Below are positions 16,241-24,843 of a DNA stretch of 35,827 bases, piece after piece. Under the pieces are notes generated by a model. The model was not told the DNA's origin and searched no databases. It saw only the letters and a list, made by a program, of their open reading frames with translations. Location of the stretch: contig RXJQ01000039.1 in NCBI GenBank assembly GCA_003963115.1, forward strand, positions 1-35,827, in the 5' to 3' direction. The stretch is from Burkholderiales bacterium. Its GTDB lineage: Bacteria; Pseudomonadota; Gammaproteobacteria; Burkholderiales; Burkholderiaceae_C. How positions within the stretch are numbered: position 1 is the first letter of the stretch; every line of letters starts with the position of its first letter. The position numbers were made by a program, and so were the translations under genes.

Positions 16241-16564
16241 CTAGAGGGGCGCGGACAGCGTCTTGAGCCCAACCCAGGCTGCGACGATGACGGCATTGAT
16301 GGGCATGCTCAGCGCACTGGGCACGTACAGAAAGCTCGACAGCAGGGGCGAATTCAGCACCGTTTCGACGAAGGCACCCAGCCCGTAGAACAGCAGGCCC
16401 AATACCAGCCAGCGTCGCATATAGGTGGGTAGCCAGCAGGCGCGCTCCTGGTTATGCCGCCAGGCAGCCATGCGCTCGAACTGATTACCGCGCGAAACAT
16501 CCTTGAACAGCCACTCGAAGAAGAAGTAGCGATACAGAAGTTGGCTGAACGACAGCTTGGACAT
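16241..16564 (-). CDS. Small inner-membrane protein, unknown function
   Basis: A 107-residue protein. The start at 16564 is chosen because GAGAGGG lies nine bases upstream; an ATG three codons earlier touches that site. The first half is aromatic and charged (LLYRYFFFEWLFKD, ERMAAWRHNQE), and seems amphipathic or cytosolic. The second half has two hydrophobic segments at about 55-75 (RWLVLGLLFYGLGAFVET) and 88-103 (PINAVIVAAWVGLKTL). The family is not recognised. It is convergent with the liv operon. The 218-base gap to the next gene (16565-16782) holds a tandem GGGCGTTGC repeat at about 16660-16678 but no convincing promoter. Confidence 0.65.
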   Translation of the reverse strand: MSKLSFSQLLYRYFFFEWLFKDVSRGNQFERMAAWRHNQERACWLPTYMRRWLVLGLLFYGLGAFVETVLNSPLLSSFLYVPSALSMPINAVIVAAWVGLKTLSAPL

Positions 16565-16782
16565 GATGCACATCCCTCTCGAGCGTATTCCTCCCTATCG
16601 ACGCTATCGCCGCCAGCTTGAGCATGCATGCACACGAACACAAGGCCTTGACTTGCTTGTGGGCGTTGCGGGCGTTGCACGAGGGCGGGCAGGAAGCCCA
16701 GCGTAACGATTGGTACCACTTGCCCGCAAGAGGGGATTTGCGGTCATCATGACCCGGCGTGAACAATTGGCGGGAGTTTTGC

Positions 16783-18000
16783 ATGGTCCGCGAAGCCGGC
16801 ATGGAGATGCACGAGGCGCGGCGCCGAGCAGGGCGTCTGGCAATGGCATGCCTGTTGGTCGCTGGGGTCTTGCTGGGCTGCGGCGGTGGAGGTGGCCACG
16901 CCGATTCGACACAAGCCACGCCCACGGCCTTGTCCCCGAGCCAGCCGGGCGTATTGGCCATCTCGTCCTCCATGCGGCTCGACCCCTTTCCGAGCACGCC
17001 TGATCAGTATCTGGCTGTGGCCGAAGAGGCCGTCGACCTGAGCTACAGCGCTGGTGCACGTGGCCAGATGACAACCTACACGTGGAAGAAACTGGAGCCG
17101 ACGCAAGGCAGCTACGACGCCAAGGAGTGGAATGGCCTGGACTGGTGGATGACCCAGTCGCAAAAGCGCAGTCAAGTCAACTACATCGGCATCCAGCTGA
17201 TCAACACCACGCAGCGCGAGATGCCCGCCGGCCTGGATGTACTGGCCTTCGATAATGCCCAGGTCAAGGCGCGTTTTCATGCGCTGCTGGACAAGCTGAT
17301 CGGCCTCTACAAGGGCCGCATCCAGTATTTGTCCATCGGCAACGAGGTCGACGTCTATCTGCGGGCGCAGGCGAAGGCCGGTGACGAGCAGTGGGCTGCC
17401 TACCAACGCTTCTATGAAGATGTGGTGGCGTATGTGCACCAGCTGGATCCAGCGATCAAGGTAGGTGTGACGGCTACCTTCGATGGCGCCTTGGGCCCAT
17501 CACTCACGCAGGTCAAGGCTCTTAACGCGCAGAGCGATGTCCTGATCCTGACCTACTACCCGCTGCAATACGATGCCGTCACTTATGCAGTTTCTGTGCG
17601 GGATCCCTCCGTGGTGCCTGGCGACTTCCAGCGCATGCTGGCCTGGGCGGGTGCGCGGCCACTGGTACTGCAGGAGGTGGGCTATCCGGCCTCCAGCGTC
17701 AACATCAAGAGTTCGGAGCAGATGCAGGCAGCGTTCGTCCGCCAGGTGTTCGCGGCGTGGTCTCAATCAGCTTCTGCATCCCTGGCGCAGGCAGAGCAGC
17801 CCATCCCCTTCCTGAACTTCTTCCTCCTGCACGATTTCTCGGCACGCGATTGCGAGACTTTTACCAGTTACTACGGCGCGGGGAATATTCCAGGCTTCGG
17901 CGACTTCCTGTGCAGCCTGGGCCTGCGCAAGACCGATGGCACCCCTCGGGCGGCGTGGTCAACCTTGATCGATGAAGCGAAAAAGGCGAGCCTGCCTTGA
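16783..18000 (+). CDS. Lipoprotein with a glycosidase-like (GH-A type) barrel
   Basis: A 405-residue predicted lipoprotein. The start at 16783 has GGGAG six bases upstream; ATGs at 16759, 16801 and 16807 are alternatives. The signal is LAMACLLVAGVLLGC, with the lipidated cysteine followed by five glycines. The mature part looks like a TIM-barrel hydrolase of clan GH-A: YTWKKLEPTQGSYD (strand 2), YLSIGNEVDVYL with a candidate acid/base Glu after Asn, then LILTYYPLQYD, and LVLQEVGYPAS with a candidate nucleophile Glu, ending in PFLNFFLLHDFS. The two glutamates are spaced as in GH-A enzymes. Substrate and family number cannot be given. It does not belong functionally to the catabolic genes around it. 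A non-enzymatic sugar-binding role is possible. Confidence 0.7.
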   Translation: MVREAGMEMHEARRRAGRLAMACLLVAGVLLGCGGGGGHADSTQATPTALSPSQPGVLAISSSMRLDPFPSTPDQYLAVAEEAVDLSYSAGARGQMTTYTWKKLEPTQGSYDAKEWNGLDWWMTQSQKRSQVNYIGIQLINTTQREMPAGLDVLAFDNAQVKARFHALLDKLIGLYKGRIQYLSIGNEVDVYLRAQAKAGDEQWAAYQRFYEDVVAYVHQLDPAIKVGVTATFDGALGPSLTQVKALNAQSDVLILTYYPLQYDAVTYAVSVRDPSVVPGDFQRMLAWAGARPLVLQEVGYPASSVNIKSSEQMQAAFVRQVFAAWSQSASASLAQAEQPIPFLNFFLLHDFSARDCETFTSYYGAGNIPGFGDFLCSLGLRKTDGTPRAAWSTLIDEAKKASLP

Positions 18001-18082
18001 CACTGCTTGGCGCAGCGGTTGACGTGAACGCTGCCCGCGTCTAGGTATTTTCACCAGGGTGGGGCGCACCTTTGCAGACTCG

Positions 18083-18126
18083 GTGCCACAATGCTCGTCA
18101 ATTCATACAATGATTCTTGTCAGAAT
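18083..18126 (+). promoter_or_regulatory. Promoter of the beta-oxidation operon with a palindrome at the start site
   Basis: GTGCCA (18083-18088) and TACAAT (18106-18111) are 17 bases apart and match the sigma70 boxes at four and five positions. ATTCT-TGTC-AGAAT (18113-18126) is an inverted repeat over the predicted start, where a repressor would sit. The leader to the ATG at 18171 would be about 50 bases. Seen boxes, inferred function. Confidence 0.45.
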
Positions 18127-18170
18127 TGCCATTTGACTCCTTCTTTGACCCCTTGCCTGAGAGATCGCCC

Positions 18171-20276
18171 ATGAGCACCTCCTACCAAGTCACCGATGGC
18201 GTGGCCGTCATCACGTTGGAAAACCCCCCGGTCAATGGCCTGGGCCAGAGCACCCGCGCGGGCATCGTGGACGGCATCGCCAAGGCCAATGCCGATGCGG
18301 CGGTCAAGGCTGTGGTCATCATCGGTTCCGGCAAGGTGTTTTGCGGCGGGGCGGACATCCGCGAGTTCGGCTCGCCCAAGGCTTTTGCCGAGCCGGACCT
18401 GCACGTGACCATTGCCAAGGTCGAGCAGTCGGTCAAGCCCGTCGTGGCGGCCATCCATGGCGTGGCCATGGGCGGGGGGCTGGAGCTGGCGCTGGGCTGC
18501 CACTACCGTGTGGTCGTGCCCGGTGCGCAGATCGCGTTGCCCGAGGTGAACATCGGCATCGTGCCGGGCGCGGGCGGCACCCAGCGCCTGCCACGCGTGC
18601 TGGGTGTGGAAACCGCCTTGCAGATGATCACCACCGGTGCTTCGGTGCCCAGCGAGAAGCTGGCCAAGGCGCCTGGCCAGAAGCTGTTCGACAAGCTGGT
18701 GGATGGCGAGTTGCTGCCTGCGGCCATCGCTTTCGCCAAGGATGTGGCCGAGTTGCGCCCACTGCCCTCCGTGCGCCAATTGAGCGTGGCCGCGCCTCTT
18801 GACACCGAGGCTTTCAACAAAGCCCGTGCCGACCTGGCCAAGACCCGCAAGAACCTCGAAGCCCCGCAACGCTGCGTCGACTGCGTGGAAGCGGCCACCA
18901 AGCTGGATCTGGACGCCGGCATCGCCTTTGAGCGCGATGTGTTTGGCAAGCTGGTGACCAGCGACCAGGCCCGTGCACTTCGCCATGCCTTCTTCGGCGA
19001 GCGTGCGGCCAGCAAGATCCCCGATGTGCCTGACAGCACGCCCCTGCGTGACATCAAGAAGGTCGCCGTGATCGGTGCCGGCACCATGGGCGGCGGCATC
19101 ACCATGTGCTTCCTCAATGCCGGCATCCCCGTGTCGTTGCTGGAGATGAAGCAAGAGGCCCTCGACCGTGGCGTGGGCATCATCCGCAAGAACTACGAAG
19201 CCCAGGTCAGCAAGGGCAAGCTGGCGCAGGACAAGTACGAGCAGCGCATGAGCCTGCTCGCCACCACGCTGAGCTATGAGGACATCGCCCAGGCCGACAT
19301 GGTCATCGAGGCGGTGTTCGAGGACATGGGCGTGAAGTCGCAGGTCTTCGCCAAGCTCGACAGCATCATGAAGCAAGGCGCCATCCTGGCGTCCAATACT
19401 TCGACGCTGGATGTGGACAAGATCGCCGAGGTGACCAAGCGCCCAGGGGATGTCGTGGGCCTGCATTTCTTCAGCCCGGCCAATGTGATGCGCCTGCTGG
19501 AAGTGGTGCGCTCCAAGCACACGGCCAAGGACGTGATGGCCACCGTGATGGCCGTGGCCAAGAAGATCAAGAAGGTGGCCGTGGTGTCGGGCGTGTGCGA
19601 TGGCTTCATCGGCAACCGCATGTTCGAGCAGTACGTCCGCCAAGGCTTCTTCCTGGTCGAAGAAGGCGCGACCGTGCAGCAGGTCGACAAGGCTGCCGAG
19701 GCCTTCGGTTGGGCCATGGGCCCCTTCCGTGTGGGTGACCTGGCCGGCAATGACATCGGCTTTGCCATCCGCAAGCGCCGCAAGATGGAACGGCCCGATG
19801 TGATCTACAGCCCTGTTGGCGATGCCATCTGCGAACTCGGCCGCTTTGGTCAGAAGACAGGCAAGGGCTGGTATGACTACGAGCCGGGCAAGCGCGAGCC
19901 GATTCCTTCGGCCGAGGTGCAAGCCTGCATCGACAAGGTGCGTCTTGAGAAGGGCATCACGCCGCGCGCCATCAGCGATGAAGAGATCGTGCAGCGCCTG
20001 ACGCTGGCCATGGTCAACGAGGGCGCATTGATTCTCGAAGAGGGCATCGCCTCCAAGGCTTCCGACATCGACATGGTCTACCTGACGGGCTATGGCTTCC
20101 CGGTCTACCGTGGCGGCCCCATGCTGTATGCCGACATGATCGGCCTGCCCAAGGTGGTCGAGCTGATGAAGGGCTTTGCAGCCAACCCCCATGGTGATCC
20201 GGCTTTCTGGACGCCCGCTCCCTTGCTGACCAAGCTGGCTGCGGAGGGCGGCAGCTTCACGGGTGGCAAGGCCTGA
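18171..20276 (+). CDS. Bifunctional enoyl-CoA hydratase / 3-hydroxyacyl-CoA dehydrogenase
   Basis: A 701-residue FadB/FadJ-type enzyme catalysing the two middle steps of beta-oxidation: hydration of trans-2-enoyl-CoA, then NAD-dependent oxidation to 3-ketoacyl-CoA. The crotonase domain is about 1-190, with oxyanion and acid residues in GVAMGGGLELALGC and PEVNIGIVPGAGGTQRLPR (both glutamates kept). The NAD domain starts near 297 (KVAVIGAGTMGGG). The catalytic His is in VGLHFFSPANVMRLLEVV and the Asn in GDLAGNDIG. The C-terminal helical domains are at about 480-690. The start at 18171 is chosen because the crotonase fold begins there; the open frame runs back to 18117. It heads the gene row to 26831. 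No thiolase partner follows. Confidence 0.93.
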   Translation: MSTSYQVTDGVAVITLENPPVNGLGQSTRAGIVDGIAKANADAAVKAVVIIGSGKVFCGGADIREFGSPKAFAEPDLHVTIAKVEQSVKPVVAAIHGVAMGGGLELALGCHYRVVVPGAQIALPEVNIGIVPGAGGTQRLPRVLGVETALQMITTGASVPSEKLAKAPGQKLFDKLVDGELLPAAIAFAKDVAELRPLPSVRQLSVAAPLDTEAFNKARADLAKTRKNLEAPQRCVDCVEAATKLDLDAGIAFERDVFGKLVTSDQARALRHAFFGERAASKIPDVPDSTPLRDIKKVAVIGAGTMGGGITMCFLNAGIPVSLLEMKQEALDRGVGIIRKNYEAQVSKGKLAQDKYEQRMSLLATTLSYEDIAQADMVIEAVFEDMGVKSQVFAKLDSIMKQGAILASNTSTLDVDKIAEVTKRPGDVVGLHFFSPANVMRLLEVVRSKHTAKDVMATVMAVAKKIKKVAVVSGVCDGFIGNRMFEQYVRQGFFLVEEGATVQQVDKAAEAFGWAMGPFRVGDLAGNDIGFAIRKRRKMERPDVIYSPVGDAICELGRFGQKTGKGWYDYEPGKREPIPSAEVQACIDKVRLEKGITPRAISDEEIVQRLTLAMVNEGALILEEGIASKASDIDMVYLTGYGFPVYRGGPMLYADMIGLPKVVELMKGFAANPHGDPAFWTPAPLLTKLAAEGGSFTGGKA

Positions 20277-20417
20277 ACGGCCTGCTGACAAAGCCCAGCC
20301 CGCACATCGGTCGCCGATTGCCACGTCAACGCAGAGACAAGCTCAAATGATCTGAGCTCAGCACACGAGGTCTGCATGGCGAATGCCGTGTGGACCTTTT
20401 TTACGCGAGTCAAGCCC

Positions 20418-21197
20418 ATGTCCTACATCGAAACCCGTCAGGTCGGCCACATCCTGGAAATCAAGGTGAACCGGCCGGAGAAGCACAACGCGTTGTCGCC
20501 AGAGATGTACCGAGACATCGCCCGAGCCTATGGAGAGCTGCACCGCAATCCCGATCTGCGTGTGGCCCTGTTCCATGCCGAAGGCAAGCACTTCACTTCG
20601 GGTGTGGAGCTGGACAAGTGGGCGCCCATCTTTGGCAACGGCAAGGGCTTTGAGATCGGTGAGGGCGAGATCGACCCCTTCGGTCTGCAAAGCGAGCGCC
20701 ACGCCAAGCCGGTTGTGATGGCCGTGCAAGGCAACTGCTTCACCTGGGGTGTCGAGATGATGCTCAATACCGAGGTGCGTGTGGCGGCCGAAGACACACG
20801 CTTTGCCATGCTGGAAGTCAAGCGCGGCATCTTCCCTTGCGGCGGAGCCACGCTGCGCCTGCCGCAGCAGATGGGCTGGGCCAATGCGCAGCGCTATCTG
20901 CTGACGGGCGACTACTGGTATGCGCCCGAGTCGCTCCGTCTGGGCCTGGTGCAGGAGGTGGTGCCGGTCGGCCAACAGCTGGACAAGGCGCGCGAGATCG
21001 CCGAGGCCATTGCCAGGGCGGCGCCGCTGGGCGTGCAGAACGTGCTCAAGTCCACCCGCCTGGCCTGGAACGAGGGCGAGGCTGCTGCGGCTGTGCGGCT
21101 TTTCCCCGAGCTGCTGCCGGTGATGCAAAGCGAGGATGCCGCCGAAGGCGTGGCCTCCTTCCTGCAGCGCCGCGACGCCGTGTTCAAAGGCCGCTGA
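20418..21197 (+). CDS. Enoyl-CoA hydratase/isomerase (crotonase family)
   Basis: A 259-residue single-domain crotonase. The start MSYIETRQVGHILEIKVNRP fits the family; an ATG at 20376 with GAGG five bases upstream would add 14 residues and cannot be excluded. Oxyanion-hole and acid positions are present: FTSGVELDKW, then CFTWGVEMMLN with the first Glu, and FAMLEVKRGIFPCGGATLRLPQ with the second. Both glutamates of a hydratase are therefore kept, although the usual PGAGGTQRL is changed to PCGGATLRL. It probably hydrates an enoyl-CoA that the two-domain enzyme handles poorly, such as a branched or short one. It lies 141 bases after the bifunctional gene and 45 before the dehydrogenase. Confidence 0.9.
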   Translation: MSYIETRQVGHILEIKVNRPEKHNALSPEMYRDIARAYGELHRNPDLRVALFHAEGKHFTSGVELDKWAPIFGNGKGFEIGEGEIDPFGLQSERHAKPVVMAVQGNCFTWGVEMMLNTEVRVAAEDTRFAMLEVKRGIFPCGGATLRLPQQMGWANAQRYLLTGDYWYAPESLRLGLVQEVVPVGQQLDKAREIAEAIARAAPLGVQNVLKSTRLAWNEGEAAAAVRLFPELLPVMQSEDAAEGVASFLQRRDAVFKGR

Positions 21198-21242
21198 GCC
21201 CCGGCCGTTTCAAGCACCCGAAGAGACCAAATCGAGACCACC

Positions 21243-23117
21243 ATGACCCACCGCGCCACCGTTGATTTCCTGCTGTATGACTGGCTGAACGCCGAGAGCC
21301 TGTGCCAGCGCGAGCGCCATACCGAGCACAACCGCGAGACTTTCACGGCCGTGCTCGACCTCAGCGAAAAGATCGCCCTGGAGCAGTTTGCGCCCATCAA
21401 CCGCCTGACGGACGTGCACGAGCCCGAATTCGATGGCGTGACCGTGACCTTGCCGCCAGAGACCTCGGTGGCGATGCGTGCCTTCAATGAGTCGGGCCTG
21501 ATGGCGGCCAGCAAGGATGCCGACGTGGGGGGGATGCAGCTGCCCACCGTGGTCGAGATCGCATCCATGGGCTTTTTCTACAAGGCCAGCGTGTCGCTCG
21601 CGGCCTACCCCATGCTCACGCGTGGCAATGCCAACACCATCCTGGCGCACGGCACGCCTTTGCAGATCGAGGTCTTCGCCAAGGGCGGCTTTGAAGGCCG
21701 CACCTTCGGCACCATGTGCCTGAGCGAACCGCAAGCGGGCTCCAGCCTGTCGGACATCGCCACGCGCGCCGTGCCCGATGTGAAGGGCGATGGCTCGGGT
21801 GTCGACTGGACCGAGGACCCGCTGGGCAAGCGCTATCGCCTCAAGGGCAACAAGATGTGGATCTCGGGTGGCGAGCATGAAATGGGCGACAACATCGTCC
21901 ACCTGGTGCTGGCCAAGATCCCAGGCCCCGATGGCAAGCCGGTGCCAGGCGTGAAGGGCATCTCGTTGTTCATCGTGCCGCGCAAGCTCGTGAAGGCCGA
22001 TGGCACGATCACCAGCCAGCGCAATGACGTGGCCCTGGCGGGCCTCAACCACAAGTGCGGCTACCGTGGCACGGTCAACACCTTGCTGAACTTTGGCGAA
22101 GGCAAGTTCCCGGTCCATGGTGAAGCCGGTGCCGTGGGCTACCTGATCGGCAAGGAAGGCGAGGGCCTCAAGTGCATGTTCACCTTGATGAACGAAGCCC
22201 GCATCAGCGTGGGCCTGGGCGCGACCATGCTGGGCTATGCGGGCTATGAGGCCTCGCTCGAATACGCCAAGCAGCGCCCGCAAGGCCGACTAATGGGCGC
22301 AGGCGGCAAGGACCACAGCGCGCCGCAGATCCCCATCATCGAGCACACCGACGTCAAGCGCATGTTGATGATGCAAAAGGCCGTGGCCGAAGGTGGCCTG
22401 GCCCTGGGCCTGCTGTGCGCCCAACTCGTGGACGACGAACGCACAGGTACCGACGAGGAGGCTCAGAAGGCTGGCCTGTTGCTGGAGCTGCTCACCCCGA
22501 TCGCCAAGAGCTGGCCCAGCGAATGGGCACAGGAGGCCAACAGCCTGGCGATCCAGATCTTGGGCGGCTATGGCTACACGCGTGACTTCCCCGTGGAGCA
22601 GTACTGGCGCGACAACCGCCTCAACATGATCCACGAAGGCACGCATGGCATCCAGGGGCTGGATCTGCTGGGCCGCAAGGTCGTGATGAACGGCGGCAAG
22701 GCCTTGAGCGTGCTGGCCGAACGCATCAGCGACACCATTCAGAAGGCCGGCCATGTCGACGGCCTGGCCGAGCACGCCAATGCCCTGGCGCAGGCCCTGC
22801 AGAAGGTGGGCGCGGCCACGAAGGCGGCCTGGTCCACCGGCGTGCCCGAAGAAGCCCTGGCCAATGCCACGCCCTTTTTGCAAGCCTTCGGCCACACGGT
22901 GCTGGCCTGGATCTGGCTGGAGCTGGGGCTGGCCGCCAAGGCCGCGCAATCCACAGGTGAGTGGGACAAGAGCCCGCTGGGCCCAGGCTTCCTCAAGGGC
23001 AAGCTGGCCGCGTGCGACTACTTCTTCCGATTCGAGCTGCCCAAGATCGACGCCTGGCTGGGCGTGGTCTCGCGCCGCGACCTGACCTGTGCGAAGGCGC
23101 AAGCCGACTGGTTCTGA
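21243..23117 (+). CDS. Acyl-CoA dehydrogenase, DmdC/long FadE type
   Basis: A 624-residue flavin enzyme that oxidises acyl-CoA to trans-2-enoyl-CoA. It is longer than the usual 380 residues because it has an N-terminal helical extension (DFLLYDWLNAESLCQRERH) and a C-terminal domain (about 480-624), as in 3-methylmercaptopropionyl-CoA dehydrogenase (DmdC) and related FadE proteins. FAD-site motifs are MCLSEPQAGSSLSDI near 160-175 and KMWISGGEHEMGDN. The catalytic base is Glu465 in IHEGTHGIQGLDLLGRK. It provides the first oxidation step ahead of the two hydratases upstream. Members of this subfamily act on various acyl chains, so the DmdC likeness does not prove sulfur metabolism. The ribosome site is weak. 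Confidence 0.92.
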   Translation: MTHRATVDFLLYDWLNAESLCQRERHTEHNRETFTAVLDLSEKIALEQFAPINRLTDVHEPEFDGVTVTLPPETSVAMRAFNESGLMAASKDADVGGMQLPTVVEIASMGFFYKASVSLAAYPMLTRGNANTILAHGTPLQIEVFAKGGFEGRTFGTMCLSEPQAGSSLSDIATRAVPDVKGDGSGVDWTEDPLGKRYRLKGNKMWISGGEHEMGDNIVHLVLAKIPGPDGKPVPGVKGISLFIVPRKLVKADGTITSQRNDVALAGLNHKCGYRGTVNTLLNFGEGKFPVHGEAGAVGYLIGKEGEGLKCMFTLMNEARISVGLGATMLGYAGYEASLEYAKQRPQGRLMGAGGKDHSAPQIPIIEHTDVKRMLMMQKAVAEGGLALGLLCAQLVDDERTGTDEEAQKAGLLLELLTPIAKSWPSEWAQEANSLAIQILGGYGYTRDFPVEQYWRDNRLNMIHEGTHGIQGLDLLGRKVVMNGGKALSVLAERISDTIQKAGHVDGLAEHANALAQALQKVGAATKAAWSTGVPEEALANATPFLQAFGHTVLAWIWLELGLAAKAAQSTGEWDKSPLGPGFLKGKLAACDYFFRFELPKIDAWLGVVSRRDLTCAKAQADWF

Positions 23118-23147
23118 TCAATCCATCTACCGAGAAAGACAAAGATC

Positions 23148-23429
23148 ATGCTGCGACACATCGTGATGTGGACCCTCAAGCGCCCCGAAGACGCCGTCAA
23201 GGTCAAGGCCCTGCTCGACAGCTGCAAAGGCCTGGTGCCAGGCATGCACGAGTTCGATGTGGGCATCAAGACCGAAGGCCTGGAAGCCAACTGCGATGTG
23301 GTGCTGGTGTCCACCTTCGAAAGCCAGGACGCCCTCGCCGCCTACATCCCGCATCCACACCATCAAGGCGTGGTGGCCCAGATCCGCGAAATGGCAGCTA
23401 CCCGCCATGTGGTCGATTTCAACGTTTGA
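23148..23429 (+). CDS. Dabb-domain (stress-responsive alpha/beta barrel) protein
   Basis: A 93-residue protein with the start MLRHIVMWTLKRPED and the conserved late block AYIPHPHHQGVVAQIREM typical of the Dabb (PF07876) dimeric barrel. Such proteins are ferredoxin-like dimers; some are enzymes (for example cyclases) but most have no known reaction. It lies 30 bases after the acyl-CoA dehydrogenase gene and 33 before a dehydrogenase, so it is co-transcribed with the catabolic genes and may act on or bind a pathway intermediate. Confidence 0.85.
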   Translation: MLRHIVMWTLKRPEDAVKVKALLDSCKGLVPGMHEFDVGIKTEGLEANCDVVLVSTFESQDALAAYIPHPHHQGVVAQIREMAATRHVVDFNV

Positions 23430-23462
23430 TTCCCATCTTTGATACCGCAGGAGACACACAAG

Positions 23463-24272
23463 ATGAGCGACACCAACAAGAGCCCCCGCAAGGTTCAACA
23501 GCTTTTCGACCTGACCGGCAAGACGGCACTGGTGACCGGCGGCTCGCGCGGCCTGGGCCTGCAGATAGCCCATGCGCTGGGTGAGGCCGGTGCCAAGGTG
23601 GTAATCAGCTCGCGCAAGGCGGCTGATCTGGAGCAGGCCGTGATGGCCTTGCAGGACGCGGGTATCGATGCACGCTGGGTCGCCGCCGATGCGGGCAAGG
23701 CCGAGGACATCCAGCGCCTGGCCAATGAGACCCTCGAGCGCGTGGGCGACGTGGACATCCTCGTCAACAACGCCGGTGCCACCTGGGGCGCGCCGGCGGT
23801 GGAGCACCCGCTGGATGCCTGGGACAAGGTCATGAACCTCAATGTGCGCGGCTACTTCCTGCTGTCGCAGGCCATTGCCAAGGCCAGCATGATCCCGCGC
23901 AAGCAGGGCCGCATCATCAATGTGGCCTCCATCGCGGGCCTGGGCGGCAACCCGCCTTTCATGCAGACCATTGCCTACAACACGAGCAAGGGTGCGGTCG
24001 TGAACTTCACGCGGGCACTGGCTTGCGAGTGGGGACACCTGGGCATCCGCGTCAACGCGATCGCGCCGGGCTTCTTCCCCAGCAAGATGACGGCGGGCCT
24101 GATGAGCATCGCCGGCGAGGACAACATCGCCAAGCACGCGCCACTGCTGCGCATTGGTGATGACGAGGACCTCAAGGGTGCCGCGCTGCTGTTCGCGTCG
24201 GATGCCGGCAAGCACATCACCGGGCAGATCCTGCCGGTCGATGGTGGCGTCAGCGCGCTGGTTGGTGGATGA
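23463..24272 (+). CDS. Short-chain dehydrogenase/reductase (SDR)
   Basis: A 269-residue classical SDR. The start at 23463 has AGGAG nine bases upstream; the open frame extends eight codons further. NAD(P) site TGGSRGLGLQIA near residues 24-35, structural LVNNAGATWG, catalytic Ser in NVASIAGLGG, and Tyr-x3-Lys as AYNTSKGAV. The C-terminal block GQILPVDGGVSALVGG is typical of beta-ketoacyl/3-hydroxyacyl-type SDRs. It probably oxidises or reduces a hydroxyacyl or related intermediate of the same pathway; the arginine after TGGS leaves the cofactor open. Confidence 0.9.
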   Translation: MSDTNKSPRKVQQLFDLTGKTALVTGGSRGLGLQIAHALGEAGAKVVISSRKAADLEQAVMALQDAGIDARWVAADAGKAEDIQRLANETLERVGDVDILVNNAGATWGAPAVEHPLDAWDKVMNLNVRGYFLLSQAIAKASMIPRKQGRIINVASIAGLGGNPPFMQTIAYNTSKGAVVNFTRALACEWGHLGIRVNAIAPGFFPSKMTAGLMSIAGEDNIAKHAPLLRIGDDEDLKGAALLFASDAGKHITGQILPVDGGVSALVGG

Positions 24273-24308
24273 TGCGGGTTGATTCCACGTCACGAGGCAC
24301 GCACTGAC

Positions 24309-24776
24309 ATGGCCATCCCTTTTGCCGTCCGCATCCCCTTCATCGAGCAGATCGGCTGCGAGTTGCAGCGCTACGAGGACGGCGAGGCCGAGATCACCCT
24401 GGACATCCAGGATGACCGGCACACCAACTCGTTCGGTGTCGCCCATGGCGGCCTGATGATGACCTTGCTGGACGTGGCCATGGCCCATGCGGCGCGCAGC
24501 CTCAATCTGTCGCTGCCTGATGGCGGGCCGGGCCTCGTCACCCTGGAGATGAAGACCAGCTTCATGCGCCCAGGCGTGGGGCAGATCCGCGCGGTGGGCA
24601 ACGTGATGCATTCCACCGCTTCTCTGGCCTTCACCGAAGGCAAGGTGCTTGATGCCAAGGGCCGTGTGTGCGCGCATGCCACGGCCACCTTCAAATTCCT
24701 GCGCGCCTTGCCCGTATCGGATCGGGAGGTCCGGCCGGCTGCCAAACCGCTGCTGCACGGGCCCGGCTCCGATTGA
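24309..24776 (+). CDS. PaaI-like thioesterase (hotdog fold)
   Basis: A 155-residue hotdog protein. Start chosen at 24309 (MAIPFAVRIPFIEQIGCEL); the frame is open to 24279. The PaaI/4HBT signature is TNSFGVAHGGLMMTLLDVAMAHAA near residues 38-61, where HGG and the following Asp form the CoA-ester site. It continues with VTLEMKTSFMRPG. It hydrolyses acyl- or aryl-CoA esters, probably to free CoA from dead-end intermediates. It lies 36 bases after the SDR gene and is part of the same row. A proline-rich tail of about 25 residues follows the domain. Confidence 0.88.
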   Translation: MAIPFAVRIPFIEQIGCELQRYEDGEAEITLDIQDDRHTNSFGVAHGGLMMTLLDVAMAHAARSLNLSLPDGGPGLVTLEMKTSFMRPGVGQIRAVGNVMHSTASLAFTEGKVLDAKGRVCAHATATFKFLRALPVSDREVRPAAKPLLHGPGSD

Positions 24777-24843
24777 CGCAGAAACAAGCTTTGTCCCCAT
24801 GCGGCTGAGATGGCCGCCATCACGCTGAAGGAGAAGACATTCC

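Noticed and set aside
18120..20324. A 734-codon open frame on the minus strand
   Set aside because: Lies exactly opposite the bifunctional beta-oxidation gene; His/Gly/Leu-rich composition is that of an antisense shadow in GC-rich DNA and no domain is visible.
9274..23117. A DMSP demethylation (Dmd) pathway
   Set aside because: The ligase and the dehydrogenase resemble DmdB and DmdC, but these subfamilies are broad, and DmdA was not seen; general acyl-CoA metabolism is the safer reading.
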